From: Neodontobutis hainanensis | Taxonomy: Eukaryota; Chordata; Actinopteri; Gobiiformes; Odontobutidae | Direction of reading: 5' to 3' | Assembly: GCA_024349245.1 (NCBI GenBank) | Contig: JALDNG010000431.1 | Coordinates: 92,307 to 156,306, forward strand | DNA: 64,000 bases | Part shown: piece by piece, positions 37,745 to 50,457 of the stretch | Layout of the letters: each line of letters begins with the position of its first letter | Numbering within the stretch: the stretch's first letter is position 1 | Notes under the pieces: model-generated | Database searches by the model: none | What the model saw: only the letters and a program-made list of their open reading frames with translations | Told to the model about the DNA's origin: nothing | Program-made: the position numbers and the translations under genes

Positions 37745-38439
37745 CTAATAGCTATACGTGTTTGCACGATCATTATCAAATATCGTATGAAAATTACCCA
37801 ATGAGTCGTTTAAAATTGTATCATTAATTAAGTTATTGGACGATGGGTAAAATACTTGAGCTTCAGATACGGTCCAGTCAAGGGAATCAAAAAGGTCGAA
37901 TTGCACTTTGGATTGTTCTGAATTAGAAAAAGATGAGACGAGGCTGCTTGAAGTTGTAAAGTTGCTGGCTGAATTGGCTTGAACAAATGTTGACTGACTT
38001 TGATCGGAAAGACCGTCGAAACTAAGAGTAGCATTGGGATCGCAAACGAGCCCAAAAGATTCCGCATCTGGGTATCTTTGAGTGCATCTAACTCAAATGG
38101 GCCAGCTTTCGATCCGACAACGCCATCGATCTCGTTTCTACGTTCATTCACAAGTGATCGCAGCATGTACTCAAGATTTTGATTATATTGTCGTAGCACT
38201 GCATTTTCGGCAGATAGCTGTTCGACCCGCTTGCTCAACTCCTCCATCTTCAATCTACTTCTCTCCCTTGAACATTGAGCTGATTGCCTGTTTTTTATTT
38301 TTCGTTCAGTCAACTTTTCATTGTTAATATTTTTTAATTGCTTCATGTTGGAGTGAAGAGAGAAGCTGACCAGGTTCTGATTCATCGTAATACAATGCGC
38401 AGGCTCGGCAACAATCAAGCTGATTAAAACACGGATCAT
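37745..38439 (-). CDS. XBP1: bZIP transcription factor of the XBP1/HAC1 type with two overlapping C-terminal frames
   Basis: Likely regulator of the unfolded-protein response. The start is the ATG at 38439, or the in-frame Met 18 codons later. The basic region RKIKNRQSAQCSRERSRL (N-x7-R signature) is followed by a leucine zipper (MEEL...VEQL...AVLRQYNQNL). Unspliced, the frame runs to 37828 (203 residues) and ends in a hydrophobic segment (LLGSFAIPMLLLVSTVFPI). The -1 frame is also open from just past the zipper to 37745. It encodes an acidic, Ser-rich tail (VQFDLFDSLDWTVSEAQ) typical of an activation domain. At 38077-38097 a 7-bp stem (TTTGAGT/ACTCAAA) closes a 7-nt loop TAGATGC, as at IRE1 cleavage sites. 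Cutting after loop G3 (38088) and at ATG^CGGA (38065/38064) removes 23 nt and fuses the zipper to the acidic tail (223 residues). Loop position 4 is A, not the consensus C. The bZIP identity is firm; XBP1 is inferred. Confidence 0.75.
38065..38097 (-). promoter_or_regulatory. Candidate IRE1-processed stem-loop and 23-nt non-spliceosomal intron
   Basis: On the transcript the 7-bp stem and 7-nt loop (38077-38097) resemble the first stem-loop of human XBP1, which also has GAGU and ACUC next to a 7-nt loop. The second cut site, AUG^CGGA, matches three of the four consensus positions of CNGCNG. Its own stem is poor (only CCCA/TGGG and GAT/ATC with a bulge). The 23-nt distance equals that known for nematode and fly xbp1. 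No GT-AG pair of suitable length and phase is present. Confidence 0.55.
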
Positions 38440-41400
38440 TAATTAATCTCTCAATAAAAAGATTTCATGAAGTCACAAAAAAATCGAGAACTATTTTAAA
38501 TACTTGACATACTGGTTTTTTGTGTTTACAGCAATTTTTAGGAATTATCGTGAGATTTACCTTTATAATTATTTTAATTCGCATGATATTTTATGTTGTT
38601 GTTTGATGAAATGATAATCTTATTTGTTTACAAGAATAATAGGATCATGTCGTGTATTGTTATACTCCAGAATTCGATTATTTTTTCCTATATCTGTTTG
38701 AATAATTGTTTTTAATCTCATATCAAAGATTATTTTTAATTCTCACCTTGGTTAAAAATATCTGAACATATATTTTTTACACGTAATTAGTTTACATCTG
38801 GTTAAAACAGAAAAAAAGATAATCTACTCTAAATTAATTAATTAAAATTTGTCGTAGTTAAGCTATTATTATTTTTATCATTTCTTATCCCACGCTTGCC
38901 ACCCTAAGTCTCTAATTTACTCCGTCTATTCATTTTGTATTCTGTCGATCTATATAAATCTAAGTATGCTACACATAAAAAATTTACGGGTCAGATTTAA
39001 TAATCAAAAACAATAACGACGTGTTTAACAATGTCTCTTTATCATTACGGATATTTTTATTCTCTAACTTTCAATTTTTTGAGATATATTGTAAATCAGC
39101 TGACACTAGTATAAACACATCCAGCCATCTTCATACCATGTTGACACTTTTGCATTTAATATTTCTTAGTTTTTGGATAGAATATGGTAGCTGATGTTTA
39201 AAGATATTTTTTGCAGCTCTTCGTAGTTTGGTCGTTATCAAGATTCTTAAAGTTTAGATTAGGGAACCACAATTGCGTACCAATTTATGACCGAAAATTC
39301 GCTTGACTCACTTGAAGTGTTTTATACTTAAATTTCTAGTTCATTCTAAACTAGGTCTAGGCATTTCATATTTATTGGATGATAAATCGATAATAATTGA
39401 GTTCTTCCAAACATTACTCATTTTATCGTTTCGTACTCCCTAGATGAGCGCAAAATAATGTTGCTCGCTTTCAAGAAATTATATGATTTAAGTCAAATAA
39501 ATGTCTTGACAAACTCTTTCATTGGCTAGTTGTAAGTTTTCAAAATATATTGTGTAAATTTTGACAACGTTATGAACGTTCGGTTTAAATTAACTGAATC
39601 GGAGATGATGCGTCGTATGTCTCAGGTCGTCAATTTATTCTCAACAACTCTATTTGATAAAAAGATCTCTTAACATTTTTTTAGTTTAAAAATCACGAGA
39701 AATTATGTCATTTTTACAGCCTATTAATCTTTTTTACTTTATAGTTTTCTTGAGAAACTCCCTTTTTATAAAATGTGCTTAATGTCTGATTCAAATAATA
39801 ATGACGTTATTTTTTTAGTTATTCATCATATTAAGTTTGTAAAAACATAGTTAAAAACTTCTAGAATTACAAACGAACCAAATTTAATACAAAAGGTGAT
39901 TGTCTACGAATAGTGAATATGCACTGGGCGGTTAATTTTTATTTTATAACATGAAAAAATATAAATAATCACATAAGCTATTTTTAAGTTATAAATTTAC
40001 AGACGAAATTTGATATAAACCATTGAAATCTGAACGTATCAGATTATCTATAAATGTACCCACCTTAATTTTCAAAGCACGAGCCATTTCAAAATTATGA
40101 ATTTTTTCTGAACTGAACTCATGTGGGAGATAAATAAATCTTATATGATGTTCATTGGTCAATTTTCAGAATAATGACTAAATCAAGGATACGTATAAAG
40201 CGATATTATTTATGTTATTAAAGAATGTAATGTAAACACGAGTAGATCGATCATAAAACTGTTTTGTTGAATATGGGGCTGAAACAACTTTTGATACGTC
40301 CTTTAACGATTACTAAATCCAAAAATTAATTTTCTTAACTTCTTGGCCTAAATTCGAGGTGAGAATTCAATGAGTAACTAATTGAAGTGATAATATAGAC
40401 TCAAAGTTTGAACACTAAAGTACTAACATAACGTCAACTCATCTTCTCTTTAATACATAAAATAAAAAGAAGCGTGAGTAAAATTTTTAAATAAAGCTGA
40501 TACACGCTTGCGCGACATTTTCAGGCTTGGTTTAAATTGTATTTACTCTTATATGGTGGAATTTAACACAAAGTAAATTTCAAAATTGGTGGGTTATTAT
40601 CTCCTGTTTTGTATCAGCAGAATTGCCATTTGAATAAATTTAAATAATTCATATCTTTGCACTCTCAGGCTTTTTGAAGTTCGTAGGAGTTTAAGCACGC
40701 CTTACAAGAGCAGGGTGTAATTTTAAAATTTTGTTCTGAATACGAAAATAATGAAATGATTCGTGTTTTTCACTCATTGGAATTTTATATTTACGTTCTT
40801 CACAGAGATAAGGCTTTTGAGTTATTGCCAGTATCAATTTTTTAAACGTATATTAAATTCATATACCAGTAATGTCCTTTTATTTATAAGAAGCTATATT
40901 TCTGGTAGTTACTGAAACTTGTAACTATTTTTGAAAAAATATCCAAACAAACTTCTTACGTATGTATCAGCTCATATGTTAATATTTGGCCATCTGGTCA
41001 TTAAACAGAGGTATTATTGAAAAGATTTTCTTTATTTTTAATCTGGGATCAAAATTAATGTTTCTTCATTCTTATACGTCATTTTAATAAGTGATAATTA
41101 AAAGTTTATTTGAAAAGGCGGGAAATTCGGTTAAATGTTCGTGCCATTATTGTACGAGAGTTTATGAATTTTTACATTTACATTCGCACAAATTTTAATT
41201 TGAATTATTTTAGGAGGTCATTCAAGGCTTATTACTTCTATTTAGATCTTTAGTAAATTCTATGGTGTTCATTACATTATTTTTTAATTATCGTGTCATT
41301 ATCCGGATTGTCACAGTATAATAAAATTAACCCAATTTACGTGAATGACGGACTACTCCGTGAAACTATTGATAGAAAATGAAAATATTAAAGTATAATA

Positions 41401-41862
41401 TTTTTGGTATTTAAAAGATTATTCCAGGTTTTTGCAGAATAAAATTCAACAACAAACTCCCCAGTCAAATAACGCGAACTTAAAATACTTTTTAACATTT
41501 TAATCATTCGAAAATACATACGATTAAAGATTTTTTATTTTCATACAATGGGCAAGTAATGAAAAATATAAAGCATGATACACGAAATCGACTGAATTAG
41601 GTCAAAAGTTTTAGGGACTCGTCAACATAACTTAGTCACAAAATAAAAATTGAGGAATTTGCGAAACTAACAAATAACTTGTTAACAATTATATTCAAGC
41701 ATTACCTAATAATTAGTATATTCAGGGCAATATACGGGTAATAGTCTACCATCTTTTACACTGAAGATAAAAAATTTTTCGTGACGGAAGATAGATAATA
41801 TTTTTGATCTATTTAATGAAGATGGATTGTTTGATTCACAACGCACGCGCCAACGATTTAAT
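38440..41862. other. A+T-rich stretch, no gene recognised
   Basis: Holds the promoters of the divergent XBP1-like and p24 genes. Coding-like pieces near 39210-39540 (LFVVWSLSRFLKFRLGNHN; SYSLDERKIMLLAFKKLYDL) could be exons of an unidentified gene with a possible 23-nt GT-AG insert at 39318-39340, but I could not chain them. Confidence 0.4.
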
Positions 41863-42507
41863 ATGTCAATTTCATCAAAGACTCTATTTGTCTTGTTTTG
41901 TGCTGGATTAATTTTGCAATCTTTATGCCCCGATGTTGATCAATTTGAAGAGCTTGAAGAATATTTCAATGGTCGAGAGTATTATTACATATTCCACTTG
42001 AGTAAAGGCACAGAGCACTGTTATTTCGAAAACATCGAGGCGAATAATGATTTCAGTTTCGAAGTGGAAAGTGCCGACGGTCAAGATGGCTTGGTGATCA
42101 TGCACATGGACCTCCCAAACGATCATACAAAGCGGTACGAGTTGTTTGACCAGATTGTTGATCGGCATACTTCTCTTACCAGTGGGGCCATCAAATTTTG
42201 TTTTTTCTCGCATTCCCATCGAAGTGTGTGGATGTATTACTCAATCTATGGCGACAATTCTCTCACGAATTCTACAAATCGCGATTTGTCTCAACTCAGC
42301 AAAAAGATGAAAGAAGTCCATCAGTATCTGATCGGAAACAGTATTCAAATTACCCATCTTATCCATCAGTCTTTTAAGCACGAAAAGCTTCTTAATCAGA
42401 AGCACAGAGTCATTTTTTATTTCTCAGCGTTGATAAGTGCGGCTATTGTCATCTCAACATTCGTTCAGGTTTACATGGTTAAAAAACTCTTCAGCCTCAA
42501 CAAATGA
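41863..42507 (+). CDS. p24/TMED family cargo receptor
   Basis: Type I membrane protein of COPI/COPII vesicles that sorts cargo between ER and Golgi. The ATG at 41863 is chosen because it is followed directly by a signal peptide (MSISSKTLFVLFCAGLILQS). An upstream in-frame extension begins only with TTG. The 214-residue frame shows a GOLD domain with its paired cysteines (GTEHCYFENI and IKFCFFS), a luminal coiled-coil segment (LSQLSKKMKEVHQYL), one membrane span (VIFYFSALISAAIVISTFV) and a short cytosolic tail (MVKKLFSLNK). The tail carries the Lys-Lys and aromatic elements by which p24 proteins bind coat complexes. Length and layout are normal. The GOLD domain is closest in feel to the gamma subfamily (TMED1/5/7), which is only an impression. 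Intronless and intact. Confidence 0.92.
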   Translation: MSISSKTLFVLFCAGLILQSLCPDVDQFEELEEYFNGREYYYIFHLSKGTEHCYFENIEANNDFSFEVESADGQDGLVIMHMDLPNDHTKRYELFDQIVDRHTSLTSGAIKFCFFSHSHRSVWMYYSIYGDNSLTNSTNRDLSQLSKKMKEVHQYLIGNSIQITHLIHQSFKHEKLLNQKHRVIFYFSALISAAIVISTFVQVYMVKKLFSLNK

Positions 42508-45500
42508 CGATGGTTAAATTATATTTAGACTATATTTTGATTATCCACTGTTCACATTTTAGTTTTCATTCGGTTGATAAATTCATTCTTAGGCCAATTA
42601 TTTTAATCTGTTCTGATATATTCCGAGGTGAAAGCTCATCTTGTTTCCTTGTTATCCAGATATTAAAATTCAATCAAGGTTTCACACATTTAATGTGTTG
42701 ACTCTGAGAATATTCGTAGATAACTTGTTTTACTTCATCAGTCATATTTATTACAGGTTTGAATTATCGCGCTTGACCTGATTCGTGTATTGTTGTTTTT
42801 TAAATATTTTACGTCTTAAAATTAGGCTCAAACTTTTGATATCGTCAATATATATATTTTGTATTTAATATTTCCCAATTTTCATATTTTCAATATTTGG
42901 ATATTTTAAAACATTTTAAAGTAAAAATTCAAAGAATTGGAACAAAAACTGTTAAAATACACAAAACAACGGTGAAGGCTTAACTCTTAATTTACATCGA
43001 TTCAGTTGTATGATCTTGACGCAAAGATCACGTTTAATTACTTTAAAAATCTCAGGAATGCCCCATAATCTTGCGAAAGAATAAATTTTATATGAACCAT
43101 ATTTTCAACAAGATTACAAAATTACTCATTTTATATCTTTTATACCAGACGAACCTACATCAATGAAAAACCAGACAAGCTTTCGTTCATGAACTATAGA
43201 CAGCATTCATCGCTCAACAGCTTCGTGCATGATTAATCATAAACATAGCATGCTCAATGAAACCGTCTAAGTAGGGTAAAAGGTATTCTACCTTTAAATT
43301 TAAACTCTGTGAAAAAATAGTTACATTTTTACCAAGAAATATTAAAATCTAACAGATTAAAAGTAACTCAAAACCTAAAATTAGCATTATTTAAAAATAA
43401 TGTTTGAAATATGCGGTGTGGCATGATGTATTTTTTGTGATTTTAAAATTTGAGTCGGAACAATTCGACATGGAAAACAATTCTCAGTTAAATCTGAAGT
43501 AACTTTAATCAGTTATTGGCATGCCATTTATTTTATTTCTATTGAATAGTAAAGTGGAAATGTTTTTTTATACATGCGTACAATCTTATTTCATGCCTGT
43601 ATAAGATCCTAACCTTGTAACTACTTATTTGAAACAAAACTTCATCTTTTTTATTTTATGTTAACCTATCCTTGTTTTCAGTAAAACTTAAAAATATTGC
43701 CATTTTAGAAACGTCGAATGACAGTGGATTAACTGATATATTATTATCTGCCTAAGATTTAACGAAAACTGAACATCTGTGTTTAATTTAATGCTTCGAA
43801 AAGGAAATAAAATATAGTTTTGTGTCTTAGAAATCCAATTTTGTACCATTAGGAACTTTAGATACAATGAAAAAGATTCTGAACATTCAACGCAAAGTAA
43901 ATCATCAATAAAATAACTTGAAGCAGTACAAGGTAAAATTTGTTGATTTAAAACTAACAAACAACACGCATGACGTTATTAAATATATTTTCACAAATTT
44001 TCTTTCACTTATTTTTAAAAATAAAAAATTGTGGATTTTAATGATTCTGAAGTGATGACATTTGATAGATTATAGAAGACGTGCGCAGTGTTTATTGTTT
44101 TTTTTTCATCGGTTTATCTCGTAAAGTTATACTCCAATCTTTTTATGTATCAAAATGTTGCGTAATATCTACCTATATTTTTGAAAAGAATTCATATCAA
44201 TGAAATGTAATTAAGGTATTTTGTGTATTTTAACAGAGTTTATCAGTATGGCTTGAAATAAGTCTAAAATTTTATCCACAATAAAGGGATAATAACTACT
44301 ATTGTGTAAAGAGTGCAGATTTGTTGAAAAAATTAAATTTTGACTGATAAAAGTAGTTGATGAACAATTTGTTTGAGTTATTGTAACATACAAAAATAAA
44401 AGACGAAGGCATAAACTAAGGTTGTCCAGTTCTTTATGTTAAAGTATTATTCTAAAACCTTGGTCGTTTTAGGTCAATAAAAATTCTCGAAAATCGCAGT
44501 CGATATAGCGAGAGATGAATTTGCCCAATACCTACACTTTGCCAGGAGTAGTAGTTTAGATGGGTTCAGTTACTCTTTTTCTAAATTAGCATTCCTCTTG
44601 ATTTATTAAAAAACTGGTATTTTGCCTAAAAGGTGATCACTTTATTGAAAATAAAATATAACTCTTTAAATCTGATGACTTAACTAAAACTCGCAATAAG
44701 TTGCTGATTCCCGGTTAGCCCTATTCTATAGTGGTCGAATTTCCCAAAGTGTGAAGTTGTTGATCAGAGTCTTAAAGATCATCTGTATCGTAAAAATCTA
44801 TCAAGCTTTGCGATTCACCTCGGAAGGAAAGAGAGATGTTTTCGATCGCTCTCTTTGCCACGCAGTAAAACATTGATTATTTTGCCATGGCATAGAGAAC
44901 AGTGAAATGGCACTTTAAAAGTTGACTCTCTGATGTAGCGTACATGTAGTGGGGTATATTTTGAGTGGATAAGTTAATAGAATGAAGATCAAACACAATA
45001 TTCGAAGAAAAGTTCAAGATTAAAGGCAATGCTCAGTGGTTAGTCATGCTGCCCCGAGATCTTTTTCATAAAATTAGATTAAAAACTTTAACAGAATTCC
45101 TAGTCTTACCTGTGAGCGGCGAAATTTTGAGTGCGGAATCAGATATAACAAATTTTCAAAAGGCAGAAAATAAGATTTAGCGAGTTTTTCAAATATTTTA
45201 AGTGACATTTAAGGGGAAAAGGTCATTAATCATTTTTAATGAATTTAGATGAACGATCCGATTTTTTAAGTGACGCGCAGTTTTCAGGTTGTTACGTTTT
45301 ATTAACGTTAAGATATTTTAAAATTTTACGCCGTTACGAGTTACCACGAAAAAAGTAAAAAGGCATAAGCTGCTATCAATTCATATCTTTCGTACGCGGT
45401 TTGAAGAGAACAGGACTACGTGGACATTTTTAATTTCAGCGCCATTTCAATTGTATGAAATATCAAAGGTTTCGTGTAACCGGCATAAAAATTAATCTAT

Positions 45501-46474
45501 CTATCTTTTGAATTCATCGTTTTATCCACATTCAACGATTGATTATAATTAATGTTTGACCTTAGTTTTATTCTATGCATGAGATACTGTCGAAAATTAT
45601 TAATGATATTTAGATTAGACCTAACCTATCGGCTATTTTCCAAACTTTTTGACGGCATGTGAGCCGACTGTTAAAATCATCAATACGCACGTGTTCAAAA
45701 GTATGTGTATGAGAGTGCTTTATCTCGTTTCTACTCGCTAAGGGATAAGATGTTGAAATTAGGATTTTAATGAAAACTTGAAACATATTCAAAAGTACAA
45801 ATCAAGAAAAGTTTGTGTGAAAATTGGTTTATCTAGCAGATAAATTTCTTGAATTGTACTTTTTTAACACTAAAATGCAAGACAGAAAGGTAAAATTCTT
45901 AACATCAACTGACAGAATAAGCTCATTTAGACCTGAATGGGTAATTTTGATGAAGCCTGTGTTTGATTGAAATGGTGGAATGTGTCCTCGGTTCTTTCAA
46001 AAAATGTACAATAGGTTCTTTCCTTGATTATGATTCATGTCTATGATCAGTCAAATAGTTTGATTACGTTTTCCGGCGCTATTTGTTGATTATTACTTAA
46101 AGGTCAATGACTCGTCTTTAGAATGTGAACTATGCAATGGACAGTTCGCATTAAACACGACCAGGAGATTGTCAGCGCTGCAAGTAACTGAACACTGAGT
46201 TTAAAATAATCAGAATTTAACACGAGTATGAGTTGGTTTTGCTTGTTGAAAATTATAAGACACAAATCGGTTGAAAGCTTTATATCTTAAATTGGAGTTC
46301 TCAACCTCATTGAAGTTTAAATTCTTATCTTTTGCTCCTGACCATCAAACACTAGGAGCTATAACGATTTTGGCACCTCAATATGAATTTTGGTACACTT
46401 AAAAAATAAGCAACTTATCCAACTATCTTATAGACGCCAAAATCTTATCATTTCGTACGGAAGTGTTTTGACTG

Positions 46475-46547
46475 CAAAGGGGGGTTAACGTGTGTCAATA
46501 AAGTAACTAGGAGCATCGACGATGGTGTACACGCCAGCCCCCTTTTG
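46475..46547. repeat. Inverted repeat with G-rich ends
   Basis: The left arm CAAAGGGGGG...CGTGTG (46475-46495) and right arm GTGTACACG...CCCCCTTTTG (46525-46547) are largely complementary around a 29-nt loop. Unusually G+C-rich for this window. It may be a small terminal-inverted-repeat element. Confidence 0.45.
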
Positions 46548-46713
46548 ATTTTTGGTATAAATAGAAGTTCAAACACAGGGTTCTATAAATTAACACTATT
46601 GATGTAGTGCTTACCATATGAAAATGATTTTAATCTCATTCAAAAAAATATGGTGAAAAACCGCACTTTAGCGATTCACAGAAATTCATAAATTTTGGTT
46701 TTAAATATAGGTG

Positions 46714-46782
46714 AGCTACGCGTACGCTGATCGCAGTTTAAAACGTTAACATAATAAACGTAAGATATCCTCCGCGTAGCCG
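46714..46782. repeat. Short inverted repeat
   Basis: GCTACGCG and CGCGTAGC are perfectly complementary 8-mers about 50 bases apart. Both are G+C-rich in A+T-rich DNA, close to the inverted repeat at 46475. Confidence 0.35.
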
Positions 46783-49700
46783 CCTACATATTCATCTATT
46801 ACATATATATTTAATAATAGCTCATATGAGATTATTTCTTGCTTTTCAGTGACAAAATAAATTTTAATTTTATAGTATAATCATTGGTTGTATCCTTGTC
46901 ATTTTTGCCTATACAAGAGGAAATTCACGTTTCGGTCAGCACTTCCATTCGCCTAAATCTTGTTAAATTTTATAGTATTTCTTATAATCAAATATTTTTT
47001 TATATTTAGCACTGAAACCAGCTTCACGTTAGTATTTTTTTATTCTTATTCAATAGAAGAAAATTTTTTCCACCGGGTACGTTGAAGACTTATTTTAAAA
47101 ATGTCGTGAGGAACACTACCCAGCAGCCCTTTTTGTGCGAATTAATCGATATAATCTTAGATAGTAAATGTCGGTCATTATATATTTTCATGTGCTATTT
47201 TAACAGATATTCTGTGATGAAACACTCGAAAAGGCATAAAACCAACTGGAGTACTCACTAAAGCTCAGTCAGTCATGAGCGCAACATGCACGTTGACTGA
47301 TACTAATACTGCGATCAGCAAAAGAGACTGCGCCAATAGTATATTTCGGAATTTCAAACACTCAGAGTTTAAGTGTTAGAAGATTTTCTTTTGATATTCA
47401 CAAATTGAAACTGCATTCGTTAAGTTGCTCACTTTCGTTCAATACAAGAACAATCTTAACTTAAACTCTGTTAAAATTTAACCCAAATAAATTTTCACTT
47501 AGTTTTCATCATGATAGTTATTAAACTTTTATTATTTTAGTTTTTAAAACTGCTTACAGTTAACCTATTTACCTAAATTTGTGTGTAGAACACGGTTTAA
47601 TAAAGTTATCGGCCGTTTTTAACAGTAAAATTTTACATTTTTAAACAACGTGTTTGTCTAATGTAAAAAATAAAGTTTTATTTCGTAATCTACATGTCCA
47701 ATTTCCACAAAAATTCTCTTACATCTTTATTCCAAATCCAATGGCTATTTTCATTTTTGTGGGCAAACTGAAGAAATATTTTTCATTTTTAATCTTTCGT
47801 AAAAAGACTGAAAGAAACATACAATGCTATCTAATTTTACAAACTTTGAAAATTAATAAATTGTAGTCTGTCATAGGTAAGCTCCACATTTTAGCGATTT
47901 TGATTCAATAATTTTTTTACTGTTTTCAAATGATACTTTTTTAATTTCTTCCTTTTTGCAATGATTTGATTTTTTCATTTTTTATTTAACAGATTTAAGT
48001 CTTCTTCAGTATCATATGAATTGCATGAACACGAAAAAATTACCAATAAAATGATTTTTGTTAATTCTTAACAATTTAGGCATAAATTGTCATTAATTTA
48101 AAACATAAATGAATATTTTAGAATTGAGAGGGGCTGAATTTTAAACTCGAATATAAAATTAATAAATATTATGCAATCTATTCGCATAATACAAGATCAA
48201 TTTTAAATATTTTCCACTCATGTTCGCTTGAAATGACTTTGTATTTTCAATTAAATTATATTCTCTTTTTTAAGCTTTATTCAATGTCATAAATTTACAA
48301 CTGAAAGACATTCAAGAAGTTAGGAAATGGCTTAATCTTTAAATCCATAACTATATCTTATTTGCGTGTTCTATCGTGAATATAACAGATTTTTACAACT
48401 TCGTTGAGCCTGTATTAACTCTCACTCTTAAACTAAATGCTACACCAATATAAATTTGTCCTTTAATAAATTTACTCTTTTCAAAATATCCAATCCACGC
48501 AATAAATAACGTTGATTATGTGTCGATTTTCATTCAAAGATTACATTTTTTAGAATGGATATTCGGTACTTGACACTCTAAATTTGATAAAGCTCTATTA
48601 AATTTAAATATACAAATATAGTTTCATTATCAAACATTCATTAGGCCATTTTAATGATTGATTATTGAAATAAAATATGTTCGGGAAAAAAATCGATCCA
48701 AAAATGTAATTTAATTGATTTAAAAAAAGCATGACCTAGACTATCGACCTAGAATTATGTACATGAGTACCTTGGTTAGTGTCTAAATTATACATATCAA
48801 ACGGTAAGATTCTCATTATATATTTAGAGTAAAGAGGCGATTGCTGAACCCCCTATTCTATTGGTACCAATGTTGGTTCTTTACTAAATATGCATGCTTT
48901 TGATTTAAAATGAGTGGGTAAAGCATATTCATCATGATAATTAGTGTCTCTTTTCCCCTTTGATTTCATTCTTGCAATAAGCCGACCGCACCTCGACGTT
49001 GAATATTTGCGCAGGTGCTAATTATTATTGATAGGTACCCCACGTTAACCGAGTTTCCAAATAAATAAAATCAAATGTGTTAAAAATAATAGGTTCAGTA
49101 AAAAATCGAGAGAATATCTTCTGATATTTCCTATTTTATTTTTTGTGAAGTTGATGAAGGCTTATTATTCAAAATTAACATTTTTATAATTCATTAAAGG
49201 TCTGCAAGTAAAGGGGGATTTTCAAATATAAACTCAGTACCTTATTTTTGTCATAAATTTTGTTTATACTTTCCCCGGAAACGGGATGATCGATATTTTT
49301 AGAAATAAAGCTAACTCCTCAACACCTTTTTCCGAAGTAGATACTAGAATTGGATATTTAAAGCCAAAATTACACACAATTTATGAAAAACAGGGCTATA
49401 AATCTTCCAATTCAAACAAAACATTGGAAGATGGTGATAAAAATAGTTTAAATTAAAACGGACAAACAACCATCAAGATTTTTTTCATATCCGCCTGTGG
49501 AACAGGAAATTTTAAAACTATTGAAGGTAAAATTATTGATTATTAGAATTTATCAAAAAACTCTTCCGGAGTCGATGATTTTTTCTGAGTAATTTTTACC
49601 AATAAAGATCGAGATCTGTTGAGTTGTTTAACGTCTTTTACTCTTTAAATTGATATAAATTACAGTGAGAAAAGTCATATAAACCTACGAAATTAGAAAA

Positions 49701-50183
49701 TATTTAGAGTATTACTGATGATACAGTTATACTTCAAAAGATCCAGAAAGAGCGTTTCATTAATATTAGCATATTATACCCCAGGTACAATGTGAAATCA
49801 AATAGGATTTTAGCAGCGAATGGAAAATATTAAAACCTTCCACTTGATATAAATTTATCTTAATTTAAATGCAATTGGGGAATAAGGGGAGAAACGTGTA
49901 GATAAGAGGTGATATGATAGGTTAATAAAAATTGGTAGATTTCGCACATTAGTTTAATTTTAATCAAATTTAGGCATTTCATTTGCCAGACTATATTCAT
50001 GGAAAAATGTAAAAATGGGTGAAACGTGAGTTATTTCAATTAATCATATAAATACCATTCTTATTGGCATAACTTTGAAATTTAAGCTCTAATTATGGCT
50101 CATCACAATTATAAATTTATGTTTATAAAACATCCTAAACAATTCCACACACGAGGGTGAGAAGTAAATAAAATGATTCAATG

Positions 50184-50405
50184 TTACACCGCAAAGCGGT
50201 GTTCTCGATAATTGCGATTTTTTTTTATTTCTGTGTTTGATAATATATTCATTTCAATCATACATAACCATTTAAAATTCTTAAAACTGGTAATTGAATA
50301 CTTTTCAACGCATGCTTGTTCGTTTTTCACTTTGGGGTTTATTGCCAGCTTTTCAAAATAATACCAGCCGAATTTCGAGTTAACAAGGATAAATTTTAAC
50401 TCCAT
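50184..50405 (-). CDS. Hypothetical 73-codon ORF, head to head with COQ10
   Basis: Not recognised. The frame begins at a true ATG (MELKFILVNSKFGWYYFEK) 52 bp from the COQ10 start, on the opposite strand, and has a balanced, soluble-protein-like composition (many Lys, Asn, Glu). No signal peptide or membrane span. ORFs of this size arise by chance at this base composition. The divergent position like that of SEC61G and the 8014 gene is the only supporting context. Confidence 0.25.
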   Translation of the reverse strand: MELKFILVNSKFGWYYFEKLAINPKVKNEQACVEKYSITSFKNFKWLCMIEMNILSNTEIKKNRNYREHRFAV

Positions 50406-50457
50406 TCAGAATAATTATTAATTACACGCGATAACATTCGAAGTGTTTTGAATTTTA

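Larger units (their letters stand above)
42508..50183. other. Long A+T-rich stretch with two inverted repeats, no gene recognised
   Basis: Nothing identifiable. Coding-like stretches occur near 44480-44600 (AVDIARDEFAQYLHFARS), 44720-44900 (EVVDQSLKDHLYRKNLSSF) and 47275-47380 (MSATCTLTDTNTAISKRDC). They may be exons of unidentified genes. The frame at 42504-42701 is the 3' flank of the p24 gene, and that at 43688-43960 (-) has no known relative. Confidence 0.4.

Noticed and set aside
38077..38101. Ordinary GT-AG intron of 25 nt in the XBP1-like gene (GTTAG...CCCAG)
   Set aside because: It would lead into the third frame, which stops at once. Only a removal of length 2 modulo 3 reaches the acidic tail.
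41827..41862. Upstream extension of the p24 ORF
   Set aside because: It begins with TTG. The ATG at 41863 is followed directly by the signal peptide expected for the family.
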